A stretch of 64,000 nucleotides of DNA from Tetrapyrgos nigripes (lineage: Eukaryota > Basidiomycota > Agaricomycetes > Agaricales > Campanellaceae). A model generated the notes under the pieces. The model saw nothing but the letters and a program-made list of their open reading frames with translations, was not told the DNA's origin and ran no database searches. Each line of letters opens with the position of its first letter. Positions within the stretch are counted from its first letter, which is position 1. Below are positions 22,028 to 32,564 of this stretch, one piece after another. A program made the position numbers and the translations under genes. The DNA is taken from assembly GCA_013368315.1 (NCBI GenBank), contig JAACJM010000134.1, positions 62,001 to 126,000 on the forward strand. The letters run 5' to 3'.

Positions 22028-22605
22028 TGCCGCGACCCAGCACAGCTACTCAAAAGTAACTGTGCAAGTACAACTGACCCAAAGGTACAGTTGCCAGTGA
22101 CCAAAAGAATTCAGGTCACTGGTTGCAGGGTGCTATGAGGCAGGATCCTGGAGGCGAAGCTCGTTACTGTTCGGTAGGCTGTCGAGGGAGCGGCGAGAGC
22201 GAACGAGGAAGCTGTTAGGCTGTCGCTGAGCCAGAAGCCAGCCCAGAGGGACGAGGCTGGTTGCTGGACTTGGATGGAAAAGTCGGCGTGACGCGAGACA
22301 TCACACACATGGCTTGGGAACTGCTGACAAAGCCTGTTCCAGACCTTTCCTTCCAAAGTTTATCTCTACCTCATCAGCGCTTCCTCGACCGCCCAACGGC
22401 TTCTTCGACAGCGCCTTCCCGTCCCTGCTCCCTTGACAGCCTACCCGGCTTCCTCAACAGCACACCTCAAGTTTTCCTACCTCAGGACCTCCAACACTGA
22501 TAGTGCCCTACAATTAGTGACTTGAATTCTTTTGGTCACTGGCAACTGTACCTTTGGGTCAGTTGTACTTGTGCAGCCACTTTTGAGTGTCTGCACTGTG
22601 TTACG
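22028..22605. repeat. Fold-back repeat, arms of about 95 bp
   Basis: 22035-22130 ('caaaagtaactgtgcaagta', 'aggtacagttgccagtgacc', 'aaaagaattcaggtcac') is the reverse complement of 22500-22595 with several mismatches and small gaps. The roughly 370-bp spacer holds 'gctgtcgagggagcggcgagagcgaacg' text related to the 20837/21788 tract. It is probably a non-autonomous inverted-repeat element with captured sequence. Confidence 0.6.
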
Positions 22606-22746
22606 GCCTTCTGTGTCTCTGTCTAGATTATCACTTATTTTACAGTGAGTTGTGTCCTCTTTCATTGGTTTTTCTTGTTACTGATATTCCTTCTCTTTTG
22701 CCTGCAATACAGTCCTACATAACTGTATTGCAGGCTATTCTAAACT

Positions 22747-24944
22747 ATGCAACAGTACCACAAGTCAACTACCGAGGTTCGTGACAATTACCCTTTACCT
22801 GACGTTGATACTAACACTACTCGATAACCCAGGGGAGAGCTGCGGCCAGTTCATCTGCAAGACCCCTTCCTACAGCTGAAGAACTCGATAAGAACCACAA
22901 CCTCCTCTTGCACCGGCAGAGCAAGGGTATGTTGCTTACTTTCTTTCTTTCTTTTTTTCTTGTATTTAACACTTATGTCCTGTGCAGACACAGGTTCACC
23001 TGTTACTCCCCATGATGCCTCTCTGGCTGCTGTCCTTCCTGGGGGACGTTTTTTTTTCACCACACTGTACCGCAATCTGGCTATTTACGCCGTCAGTCCC
23101 GTCGTGGAGATGAAGATGCGTCGAGATTTTCGTTTCGGAGAGGATGACTATCTTCAATGGCCACAGCAATGGTGCCTTCCCCTCTGCCACCTCGCTTGCA
23201 TTTTTCGCAGGCCACCGTCGGGCCACAAGTTCAATCTCATGTGGTGGATTCCCAAACCAGAGTTCTTTGTTGAGGAGCGTCGGGGTGTGGGGACCAGCTT
23301 GGGGAAACTGAAGGTGGAGAGGGCTTTGGAGCTGAGGGAATTGGTCACAGAATTACGTGCTAGATGTGATAACTTTCTTACTTGCCACAGTAATCAAACT
23401 GAAATAGAACTAGCCCGACATTACTCTCAATCCCTCCATGAGCGCACCGTTCGCCTCAGTTCCCTGCTCATGAGTCAGCGGCAGATGGGTTACACCATTG
23501 CTTCTGTGCAGCGTCTCTTCCTGGAACTGCATGCCCTGCTAGAGTATTGTGAGGTTTTCCGCCCGCAGATGGAAGGGCAGAAAGATGGAAGCTCTGCTAC
23601 AGTGCCAGCACCAGTTATCGGTGCCTACACCTCCAACCTCCAGCATGCAGAACTTCTGTTTCGTGCAGGGCTTCCATTTTGGTTCCTCCGTCCAGTACAG
23701 GATGTTCCGTCAGTCTCTGTAAGCGAGCTAGCCAGCTTGGTCTCTGCTCGGGTTGTTTGTTGCCAGGATTCGCCGTATCCTGAGCCAGTCATCTTTCGCG
23801 GTGTTCCAGACACTCAGCGGCAGTACAACGCAATCCAGGATCACATGAACGCCGTCTTCAACACTCAATCTCCTTTTGAGTCCTCTCAGGAGAGTCGTCT
23901 TGCTATAGCAGCGCCTTCAACAACAGTTCTTCGTGGACCTGACCGTACCCTGCCAGAACGGAATCGGTCAGCCCCATGTAAGGGTTTCTATCTATATTTT
24001 CACCTTATACATCTTGACTGATTACGAAATAGATTCAAAAAAGTCCAAGAAGCCGGTCAAACCCACTGGACGTGACAAGTGGTTACTCCCAAGTCATCCA
24101 TTGTTTCCTCCATTCTCACCTCATTGGGCTTCAGCCCTTTCCCGAGTCAACCAGGAATACCCTCTGGACCCGGTTCAGGGCGGGTTTGCTTTTCCTGATC
24201 CCATCCTCTTCGTCTCCGTCACCAAAACCGAGAAAACCCGCATTTACTGCTGGAACTACCTGCAGTTTCGTGATATCCTTCTTTTCCGAGTAACTCAACC
24301 TTCCCCCACCAGCGACCACTGTTGAACGGCGACTTCATTGCTCAGGACTCTTCGACAGCTTCGTCTTCAAAGGCAGGCAAAACTGCTTCCCAGAAAGTGT
24401 CTGCCCGCGAGTTCCTCGCCAACTGTCTGCTTTCTACCGGTGTCGATGTGAACCTGGAACATCCCCCTGCGACAGTCTCATGGAGAGGCTCTTCTTTTTC
24501 TCGGCCTGCGGATATTCCAGATGCCGTTGTCCGGGAAATTATATACGAGTTGTCTCATCTTAACTTCCGTTGCGAGCTGGCTGCCCAAAATCCCTGACTC
24601 CTGTTGAATCTCAACGTCATTCCCAACGTCTCCGTGATTGTTTCCAGGGCACTGACATGACCAACATGCTTGTAGTGGGTTTCAACCGCTCAGATGAAGG
24701 GTTTGCCTTGGCAGTGCCTCTAATTCGGAAGGCAGTTTTATTTGCATTGCGAGACGTAATGAAGGACTGGCCGAAGTTCGAAGAGCAATTTCGGGATTTG
24801 AAGGGGGCTCGGGAGAACGCATTGTTGAATGATGCTCAATTACAAAGGTTTGAAGAAGAGATCGTTCACGCCTACTTGCAGTACTTTTTTGATATCTTTG
24901 GCCATGCCGCTGTTACTCCCCTTCGTCTTGAACTTTCAGCATGA
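22747..24944 (+). pseudogene. Uncharacterised multi-exon Agaricomycete protein, frameshifted
   Basis: Splicing is clear: exon 1 from ATG 22747 (MQQYHKSTTE); introns at 22777-22832, 22927-22987, 23978-24032 and 24290-24345, all GT...AG, 55-61 nt; phases match throughout. The protein carries LRELVTELRARCDNFL, then MGYTIASVQRLFLELHALLEY, then AELLFRAGLPFWFLRPVQDV, a second-exon block with FPDPILFVSVTKTEKTRIY, and a C-terminal block ending YFFDIFGHAAVTPLRL. This order matches a large, repeat-associated family of unknown function in Agaricomycetes. Near 24590 the frame must shift by one base (RCELA / KSLTPVESQ), so this copy is probably inactive, unless that is a sequencing error. It converges on the gene at 25321-28214. 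Confidence 0.6.
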
Positions 24945-25099
24945 CATTCCTCGTATACGATATGATATGTGCTTGGACTTCAGTAATTTGCCATGCCTTT
25001 TTTGTGTATCAATCTTCCTTGCTATAATACAAAAATGTTTCTATCGTGAACTGTTCAACATGTATCACTTGCTGGGTCACCGTGAAGGTGAATTGTAAT

Positions 25100-25320
25100 G
25101 TATTAGAACAATTTAATCTAGTCCAGGTGTGTAAAGTTTGACGTCTCTGTCAAAAAAAAAAAAGTAACTGAAATGCATATCTAGGTTTTCGTGTATATAC
25201 CAGAAAGGTACTTGAAGGCTTTCGTGTATACGGTACGTGAAGCGTCTATAGAAGTCAAAAAGTAACTGAAAATCATTTCTAGGCTTGCGTGTATTTGCCC
25301 CAATAAATTATTACTTGCCA
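25100..25320. other. Intergenic junction of the convergent genes, short duplicated tract
   Basis: The text 'aaaaagtaactgaaatgcat...ctaggttttcgtgtat' recurs 100 bp later as 'aaaaagtaactgaaaatcat...ctaggcttgcgtgtat', giving two imperfect direct copies. A poly-A run lies at 25151-25162. Likely 3' UTR territory. Confidence 0.5.
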
Positions 25321-28214
25321 TTACCCCCAATAGTTGTCGTCTTGATATGGAGGATATGCTGTGAACTGTTGGAAATTCTCCGCTGCATCAGAGAAAGAGG
25401 CTTGTCCGTTCATGGGATATAAAGGATGTTCGCCTGAGAAATGTTCGTTGGTGGGATATGAAGGATGTTGGGTTGAAGAATAGTAGGCTGGTCCATTGGT
25501 GGGATATCCAGGATGTGCATGATAATTCGTACTAGGATCCCCTAGATTCCCGAAAGTATCATGGAACCACTGAGACCTGGGAGGGTTAAGGCCAGAAGGA
25601 TTGGTATCTGCCTGATTCCTGAAAGTCTGATCATACCACTCAGAGACGAAAGGCTCAGAAGGATTTGCAGACCCGCCGTTGTAGGCCGAAAATCCTTGAT
25701 GAAAATCCTCCATCCCGTTCCCATCATCCAAGTCACCTTCCGCATCCTCATCCAAGTCACCTTCAGCGTCCTCATCAAACTCATCTTCACCACCAAACAA
25801 CGCTTTGAGGTGGGCTCGACGAGCTTGATACCCTGCAATGTCAGACAGGTCAACCTCTTCATCCTCGTCATCGCCATTGTCCTCACTGTTCTGGTCTTCA
25901 CTCTGCATGTCAGCATCATTGTCCTTGTCCTCCAAGTGTTTGTCAGTCAAGTCATCCATTTCCTCGTCGATATCTTGGGCGTGTATGCCATGCCATTTCT
26001 TCCCTTCCTCCTCACTCTCGTCCTCATCTTCACTCTCGTCCTCATTTTCACTCTCGTCCTCATCCTCACTCTTGTCCTCAGTGTCAGTTTCATAGCTGTG
26101 GTCGGAGAGGAAGTTGTCAATGTCTTGATCATGAGGCATCTGAGGGCCATCGCCGTCGACGTATTCAGCAGTTTCGGGGTTGAAACTGCCATTTATTCCG
26201 CCCCATTCCTCCTCATCATCATCATCACCATCGTACTCTTGCTCTCCTCTACGTCCATCACCTCCATGCATTTCAAAATCTTCGTCCTCCTGCATGTGAT
26301 TGCGTCCCTCCCTGTGACGACGCCGCTTGGACTCCCAAGATGAACCAGCTCTAAATTGTGAAGGTCTATATTCCTCGTCCTCGTCCTCGTCATCCTCCTG
26401 GTCTGCTTCAAACTCGTGTCGGAACTTGTCGGCATACAAATCTTCGCCAAAGTCTTCGCCGCTCTCCTCACCATCGTTTCTAGCCGAACAAGTTCTCTTC
26501 TGCCCTCTCTTGTCCACCCTGGCCATGAACAACGCCTCCAAATCTTCTCTATATTGTTCACGCTCCTCTGCCTCCTCATCCTTTTCGCCGCTAATCCACT
26601 CTGCGACTTCATCTGGAGTAGGGATATTGTATGTGAATTCCTTCGACCCGTAGAGAGCTTTGAACTGTTTGCTGTCTATCTCACAGGTACCCCACTTCTC
26701 GGGATTGGCCATTAGCCAGTCCACATCAACGCTGGGAGGAAAGGCTACTTCTGGCTTGTAACCATACTTAGCCCGATCCAGGACAGATAGATTGTTGAAG
26801 AAGTCTGGGTCGAAGAAGTCCAAGGGGACATCAGCGGGAAGGAAGTGTGAATGTGGAGGTAAGGGATTCTCCGGGACGATACGCTGTCATCTGGACTCGG
26901 GTGTACCCACAATACAGCTGCCCTTCCTTCTAGCCCCAGGTGTAGGTTCTACCATACTGCCCGCTGTTCCTTGTCTTGCAATGTCCTCATCAACTTTTTG
27001 TACAAAGGCAGTCAGAAGTGGATGGCGCCCCGGAACGTCCTTGACGATATAGTAAGGACAATTGTTGATTAGCTTGCGCTTGCCAGTCACCTCGTCGATG
27101 ATTGGTCCTTCGTCTTTGGACGCACAATAAGTTCCTCTGACCGCCTTGATAACCCTTTCGGAGTACCGGTGAGCAACCAGATAGATTTCGCGCTCTTTTG
27201 CTTTCTAAACAATGAAATTTCTAGTGAGTCTATGTGCGTGTGCAACAAGAAAAGACAACGATACGCACTGCTCGCCTCTGCTTTCCGATACCATTAGTTT
27301 CCACCCGCCTCTTGAGTGCACCTGGATCTCTTGCTTCTTTCCTCGCCTTATCTCTCAGTGTTCCAAAGACGTAGTTGTCGTAGGTCTTGATGAGGAAGAC
27401 TTGGTTGATATATAGCTTGGAGTCGACACCAAAGCGGTTGTAACCTCCGACCATACACGCTTGCTGGAAGGAGTCGATAGCGAAGGTCCGGTGACAGTTG
27501 TTGTAGAACGAGGTGCAAGGCTCGGACCAGTCTGGGCACCACTGCTCGAACCCGTAGGAATCGTACATCGCAAAGAAGGTTCGAACACTGATTTCCTCGA
27601 CTAGGGCTATATCTTTTCCAATGCTGTTACCTGTCGATCCATTGCTATAGAATTGTTGTCGGGCTTCTTGGATGCGCTGCGTCTGGATACTGTCAGGATC
27701 GCGACGATCCAAGTTTTTCACCAGTGTCAAAAAGCTGGTAGGATTGTGGAACCACTCCGCAAAATTCTTCTTAATGTGAGGAGGTGGCTGTTCAGGTGCA
27801 GTTTTCCCGTCGACAAGCCCCAACGCCATGCATATGTGGGTCTGAAAGGCGCGCTGTAGGCATGGTATATGCATGTGAGCGTTTGCCTTTTTAATGCAGA
27901 AAATTGAAACTCACTATAGTACCTCTAGCTTCTGCCGGCACCTCATCTCAGAGAATACGAATTGGGTCCTTTCTCCTGGTCCTCTTCGGTTTGGGAGTCT
28001 CAAGCGAGCTGGATGAAGTTGACTTGGAGTTTGGTTTAGGTTGCGAGCGGGATGAACTCGACTTGGAGGTCGGCTTAGGTTGCGAGCTGGATGGGGTCGA
28101 ATTGGAGGTCGGCTTAGGTTGCGAGCTGGATGATGTCAACTTGGAGGTCCGTTCCCAAGATTTCGCTGGGTGAGAAGTGGCTCCCGTAGACAAAGGTTTC
28201 TTCCTAGACGACAT
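25321..28214 (-). pseudogene. Uncharacterised three-exon protein with acidic repeats, two nonsense codons
   Basis: Exon 1 starts at ATG 28214 (MSSRKKPLSTGATSH) and holds four Ser/Lys-rich SQPKPTS repeats. Intron 1 is 27914-27854 and intron 2 is 27268-27207, both in phase 0. Exon 2 contains RAFQTHICMALGLVDGKTAP, NFAEWFHNPTSFLTLVKNL and MVGGYNRFGVDSKLYINQVF. Exon 3 has VAHRYSERVIKAVRGTYCAS, then HFLPADVPLDFFDPDFFNNL, a long Asp/Glu tract (26100-25750) with DEDESEDEDESE repeats, and a Tyr/Pro-rich tail with three YPTNxxxxYSxxHPxYP-like repeats. In-frame TGA codons at about 27946-27948 and 26885-26887 each fit a CGA(Arg) to TGA change. I know no function. The family is lineage-specific and repeat-associated. 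Confidence 0.6.
27987..28150 (-). repeat. Codon-level tandem repeats in exon 1
   Basis: Units of about 42-60 bp ('ttggaggtcggcttaggttgcgagctggatg' on +) repeat four times and encode SSSQPKPTSNS-type segments. Confidence 0.7.
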
Positions 28215-28470
28215 GGGGAAGGAGTAAAGAGGTTTAAGATGAAATTAAAGATGAAAGAGCAGAGGGATTAGAGATGATAGAGAAGAGATGTTGAACTTGA
28301 CAATTTGGAGGCGAAGGCTTTTATCAGTCGGGGCAAACCAAGTGGCTTGCAAGTGGTGTAAAGAGATCCAGCTTGCAGCCTCTGCCTCCGTCCTTTCTTC
28401 CCAATCCTTTGACCTCATATTTTGTGAAAGGACAATCAAACCACTGTACCTTAGCCTTTATTCCCTTTGA
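28215..28470. other. Upstream region, no gene seen
   Basis: AT-moderate sequence upstream of the minus-strand gene that starts at 28214. It may hold its promoter, but no clear element is identified. Confidence 0.4.
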
Positions 28471-28472
28471 CA

Positions 28473-28645
28473 ATCAAGGACTTATGGAGACCGCCAAGTC
28501 TATTTATCTGATGTCCCCATTCATCATTTTATTGTTTACGGATTTGGACGAACGAACGAATACTTGCAAAACTTTACCGACCTTCTCGATGCCCAACGCT
28601 CCTGTGCATTTGAGTTGAACCAATGTCTGACGGTGAGACTAAAGT
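28473..28645 (+). pseudogene. Unassigned coding fragment
   Basis: One frame reads TYGDRQVYLSDVPIHHFIVY, then GFGRTNEYLQNFTDLLDAQR and SCAFELNQCLTVRLK before a possible splice site. The composition is strongly coding-like, and it resembles a segment of uncharacterised fungal proteins, but I cannot name the family. Its neighbours are unrelated fragments, which fits a mosaic of truncated genes. Confidence 0.35.
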
Positions 28646-28715
28646 GAGTAAGGCTTTTCTTCTTTTTCTTCTCGTCTTTTCATCACCTCATCCCCACACT
28701 AACTCTTCCCAATAG

Positions 28716-29317
28716 GGCATACGGGAAGTATTTTGGCGTTGGTGTATGCAGAGGACAGAAAGTGGTTACTCAGTTCATCTGGTGAGTAGTGCTTGTCATC
28801 GCTACAGGGGAGCTTTTTACTGAATCTTATGCAGGTGATTGTACTATCTGGGTTATAGGGCTAAAGCTGATATATACTCTCGCTTCAAGATCTAGTGCAC
28901 CGAAACCTTACAGCCAGTCTACACAATTGATCCTTTCTACGAGAGCGGAGCTGGAGATCTCTTTTCTCTTGCCTGGTCACCAACCTTATCTACGTCGGAT
29001 GTCAAAATACTTGTCTCCAATGGTTGGACCTGAGTAATCTACCCACTCAACCGCCAAGCGTATCGTCATCTCCTAAATGTCTACAGAGGGTAGCCTCCTC
29101 ATCTAATCCCGACTCTGGAACAGTCATTCCGACAACTGCAGCATTGAGAAAGGCACACAAGTTTTTTGACAGTTACCCTTTACATGGCGATGACCAACCG
29201 TTTGTTGATGTTGCATCTCAATTGTATACACCGCATGAACCCTTTGAAGGAGAAGTCGCGGTCATGAACTTCTGGTTCCGGTGTAATGAGTTCCTCACTA
29301 GGCGTGGGATGAATTGA
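28716..29317 (+). pseudogene. DUG2: DUG2-like (WD40-M20 peptidase) fragment
   Basis: Exon 1 gives HTGSILALVYAEDRKWLLSSS. An intron at 28782-28834 joins it in phase to GDCTIW. Downstream come ETLQPVYTIDPFYESGAGDL, FSLAWSPTLS, then in a shifted frame YVGCQNTCLQWLDLSNLPTQ, and LRKAHKFFDSYP. These are consecutive WD40-repeat segments and the linker typical of Dug2, which with Dug3 degrades glutathione in the cytosol. A TAG stands where Trp is expected before STETLQ-like text, one base is lost in SPTLS/YVGC, and the M20 peptidase domain is absent. It is therefore a truncated pseudogene. Confidence 0.6.
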
Positions 29318-30616
29318 AGGTAACTGGGGTCGTGACAAAGGAGAGCTGATGATAGGATGACGATGGATCGGGGGAAGAAATGACGGCTTGGGTAACAAAG
29401 ATTGAGAGTGCTGTTGAACGATGCCAAACGTGCACGCTCACTTACACTATTTGGTTGTGCTGCGGCTTTGAAAGTCGAATTGACACTCCCAGGTTTCATG
29501 GGGAAAGGAGGCAATCCGTCAAAATCGAAAAGGGACACCCTCTGCCTGCATTCTGCATAGTGGTCATCACCAGTAGCATCATCATCCGACTCTTCATACT
29601 GGTACTGGTGTATGAAATTGGCAGTTAGACCAAACGAACCCGAGTCTGATTCCTCAGAGTCACTGATGCGGCCCTCATAAGCCTCGTCATCTTTGTCATC
29701 GTCAAAAGCAGATTTTGGCTTAGGAGGAAAGACAAAGACGGGGGTAACAGGAGAGGTAGCAGGCCCTTTGATAGGGTCAGGGTCGTAATATGCTTGGGAG
29801 ATGTGGATGGCGTCTCAGCCTGTGATGGAGAGACTCGTAGAGGAAGAGGCAGCGCTATAAGCTCGAGATTGTAGCGAAGAGGTAGATGCTGATGAAGAAG
29901 AGACAGGACGTTGGTCACGACTGGTCGTATGGATATGGGCAAGTGGAGGAGGAGAAGGAAGGATTGTATCAAAATTGGTGGTGATAGTGGTAGCTTTTGT
30001 GTTGGAAAAGGACCCTCTAGTATGTGGACGAGAATGATATACCAACGGCTTGGGTTTTGATATCGACGGCCTCGACAGCTCGAACTTGCGAAGCTGCCTT
30101 ATAGGTCTCCAAAAATATAAACCCCTAAGCATATACCATTCAAATCAGCAAGGTTATGCCTAGCCAGAGTCCAGGTAGAGAAGTTAGTCTTAGCCAGCGT
30201 GATTGACCCATTGACAGGTTGTACACAATTGGCAGCAACACCCCAACGAGACAGCAAAACGTCCCAGCAATCAGTCCACACAGGACGCGATTATTCCCTA
30301 CGTTGTTGAATTGTGCAGAGACAAAACGCGATAGACTCTCTTTGAGCCTTTTTTGGGTTTCGATGGCAAGTTGATCGAATATCGCGGGGTCGGGATGAGG
30401 AGAAATGTTGGAGGTGTGAAAGGGTGCTAGCATGTCTGAGGGAAGGTCGAGCTCGTAGGTGGATCTCGGGGTTAGGAAGGTTTGTTTTGCGCGAGCGTAG
30501 AACATGGCTAATTGAGAGGAGCTTTGAGGGATCCAGCCGGCGCCAAAATGGTGTGTTTTGAAGGGCGTCAATGTCCTTTCTCTTTCTCTTATTGGGTCCG
30601 CACAGCTGCACTCCAA
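29218..30616 (-). pseudogene. RGS-domain membrane protein, C-terminal fragment
   Basis: From 30530 leftward: FYARAKQTFLTPRSTYELDL, PSDMLAPFH, PHPDPAIFDQLAIETQKRLK, then a membrane segment VLCGLIAGTFCCLVGVLLPI, a second around GLWLGITLLI, and then RQLRKFELSRPSISKPKPL. A Ser/Pro-rich tail follows, with FDFDGLPPFPMKPGSVNSTF at about 29510. This is the end of the RGS helices plus the two to three membrane spans seen in fungal RgsA/RgsC-type regulators of G-alpha signalling. The reading frame changes at about 30150, 30110 and 29830, and the N-terminal RGS part is missing. Confidence 0.6.
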
Positions 30617-30867
30617 TGACTAGATCCAACCCCCAACCCTTCTCCCCCGCCTTCACCCAAGAACTCATGCTCACGAAAATGGTTTCTCTGAATCGCAGCC
30701 AAACCAAACCAACTGAATGACTCGGAGCGTCTTCTGACGAGGGGAAAGGATGGCTTCGGTGGGGATTGGGACCAGGGACAATAACGTTATGATATCTTTG
30801 TTGGGATTTGGATGTAGAGGTGATGGTGAAGAAGGGCGTGATGACGACCTTGCTTCAGAGTTAGGTA
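30617..30867. other. Junction between RGS and FKS1 fragments
   Basis: Open on the minus strand (SPSPLHPNPNKDIITLLSLV and following) but without a recognised family. It may be another small gene fragment. Confidence 0.3.
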
Positions 30868-31159
30868 GGAGGCGGTGAAGGTCTGGCTGGCTAGGTATTT
30901 CCATGACTTCCCAGCTACACGGTCTCCGAATATACGCCCCGAGGGCATGATGGCGAACAAAAGCGTGGCAGAGACGGAGATGAAAAACTGAACGATTCCG
31001 AGGATGAGGGCAAGCTGGCCATCAGAGCCATTGACCACAGCAGTAGCGATGTAGAAAGTGGGTCCACATGTAAGGCTGAGAGTGATGAGAAGGAAGACGA
31101 GTCGACGAGTAAGATGAGATGTATCATTCCAGGTGGTAGGGATGTAGGAGGATTCCAGG
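30868..31159 (-). pseudogene. FKS1: FKS1-type 1,3-beta-glucan synthase fragment
   Basis: About 97 codons read QKTLLESSYIPTTWNDTSHL, TRRLVFLLITLSLTCGPTFY, LALILGIVQFFISVSATLLF, AIMPSGRIFGDRVAGKS and KYLASQTFTASY. This membrane region of the cell-wall glucan synthase is highly conserved in fungi. It begins exactly where the T5orf172 repeat ends (CACCAGAA) and stops abruptly after TASY. The rest of this very large gene is absent. It is a displaced fragment, not a functional synthase. Confidence 0.8.
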
Positions 31160-32162
31160 AGGGTTTTCTGGTGCTGGTGCCGGTGCTGACGCGCCGCAAT
31201 AAATGCTGACGCGACCACCAACATGACTTTCCCGCCTCCCGCCTTCTGCTGACGGCTAGTCCTCACAATCTCGATTTGCGACCGCTCACTGCCAAGTAAA
31301 CTCATGGTATTTGACTTCACCTTGTAAATTGTCTCTATTTTGATGTGTTCAAAGTATTCTGTCTTCCGGATTTCACTCCCAAACGTCCTACCAGAATCAG
31401 AACGTTCTTGGGTGTATGTGTTGGCGCTGAATGAGGGGAGTGGGAGATTGGAGTTCAAAATTGGCTCAACTGGCCGCCACCCAAAGATCAGAGTGAGGGA
31501 ATGGAGAAGCCGTCACCAGTCTAAGAAATTTAGGCCGGTGCATTTGATGAAGGTAAATGGTCGGCATGCAGCATATGCCGTCGGTGAGTTCTTTAGTTCT
31601 CTACTTGCAGAAAGAACTTACCGTCCTTTCAGAGAAAGAAGCGCACTGCCAGTTACTGTGTTACGCCACTAAGATCATTAGGCCATGTCCCGACTGCCGC
31701 ACCTGTCATCGGGAGGAGTTTCTGATGAAGATGCCCTTTGGATTGAAGGAGGTTCACGACGCCATCGACACGGCGAAGCGAATTGTCGAGACGAGGAGAC
31801 TTGCATGGATTTGATACATTCTTTTTACTATTTTGCTGTCGCTTTGCTCTTTGTCTTGCTATAAATATCTCGCTTTCGCTGTTGTATTTAGTACTTATAG
31901 TTGTACACATGTATATAGTTATAGCATTATAGACTATATAGTCATTCTTGTATTCCTCAGATGGACCACTGAGCTTCCCTAGCAACAGCTATATTTCAGA
32001 TTTCAGATCTATCTATGTACACGGAGTAGATTAACCCTATGTACTTGGGCCCTCTGTACCTGGGCCCTACAGGTTTGATCACCGGACGAGTTGAAAGGTC
32101 GGCTCTGTGTCGGCTTCCCGTGAGGAAGCCAGAGGCTGGCTTCCCATGAGCTCGCCTCCAGT
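31150..32162 (+). repeat. T5orf172-bearing dispersed repeat, copy B
   Basis: Reverse complement of 11838-12825, collinear over about 1 kb with sparse substitutions. It ends at 'gaagccagaggctggcttcc...gcctccagt'; a GGAAGCCA/TGGCTTCC hairpin lies about 20-35 bp from the end. The flanks differ from copy A on both sides. Confidence 0.85.
31343..31814 (+). CDS. T5orf172 / DUF1766-like domain protein, copy B
   Basis: Exons 31343-31552 and 31611-31814 with a 58-nt intron (GTAAAT...TTGCAG). The spliced product of about 137 residues contains SWVYVLALNEG, FKIGSTGRHPKIRVREW, and after the intron KIIRPCPDCRTCHREEFLMK. The CPDCRTCHREEF box retains both CxxC cysteines, unlike copy A. The frame is intact in both copies, suggesting either recent duplication or selection. 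Function is unknown, and the relation to GIY-YIG nuclease folds is a family-level inference. Confidence 0.6.
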
Positions 32163-32506
32163 GGAAGCGGCAATCATGTAGCACTGCGTTGCACATATGA
32201 TGAGGACAATAAGTACTTTGACTCAGCCTTCCGTCAGGCTTCGCTTCAATGCCCCCCTTCCCCCCCCTCTCAACACCACAATTTCTGAGGTACGTAGTCA
32301 TTCACGGAGCTCAAATACGCTAAACTCACGTCTTGGGTGGCACATAACATCAGGACCATAAGCACTTCGACCCAATTTTCCCTCAGGCTATCAATTCCTT
32401 AGGTGCGTAGACATTTACACAGCTCAAATACGAGTAGGCAGACTAAACTCCCGACTTTCACAGGCTGAAAGTAACCAGCTCTTAACATCTGACCTGACAG
32501 TACTGT
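32163..32506. repeat. Degenerate exon/intron-like repeat upstream of the HET gene
   Basis: 'gtacgtagtcattcacggag' with 'ctcaaatacg' and 'gtgcgtagacatttacacag' with 'ctcaaatacg' repeat about 110 bp apart. 'gaggacaataagtactttga' and 'aggaccataagcacttcgac' are paired copies as well. Each unit begins with a splice-donor-like GT(A/G)CGTAG. It may be an older exon-intron duplication in the gene's 5' region. Confidence 0.45.
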
Positions 32507-32564
32507 GTACATCGCTTCTTACATTGCTCGTTGAGGCTCTGCTAATTGAATTGTATCCTTCCAG
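32507..32564 (+). other. Predicted intron before exon 1 of the HET gene
   Basis: GTACATCGCTTCTTAC...GTATCCTTCCAG is homologous to the introns that follow exons 1-4. Upstream codons in the same phase contain a stop, so translation probably starts at ATG 32566. Confidence 0.45.

Noticed and set aside
25561..26343. 260-codon plus-strand frame rich in Val, Ile and Leu
   Set aside because: It is the antisense of the Asp/Glu-rich exon of the 25321-28214 gene; GAT/GAA codons read as hydrophobics on the other strand.
30787..31458. 223-residue fusion of repeat sequence with glucan synthase
   Set aside because: The N-terminal part is the antisense of the T5orf172 gene. The open frame is an accidental run-on at the repeat/FKS1 boundary.
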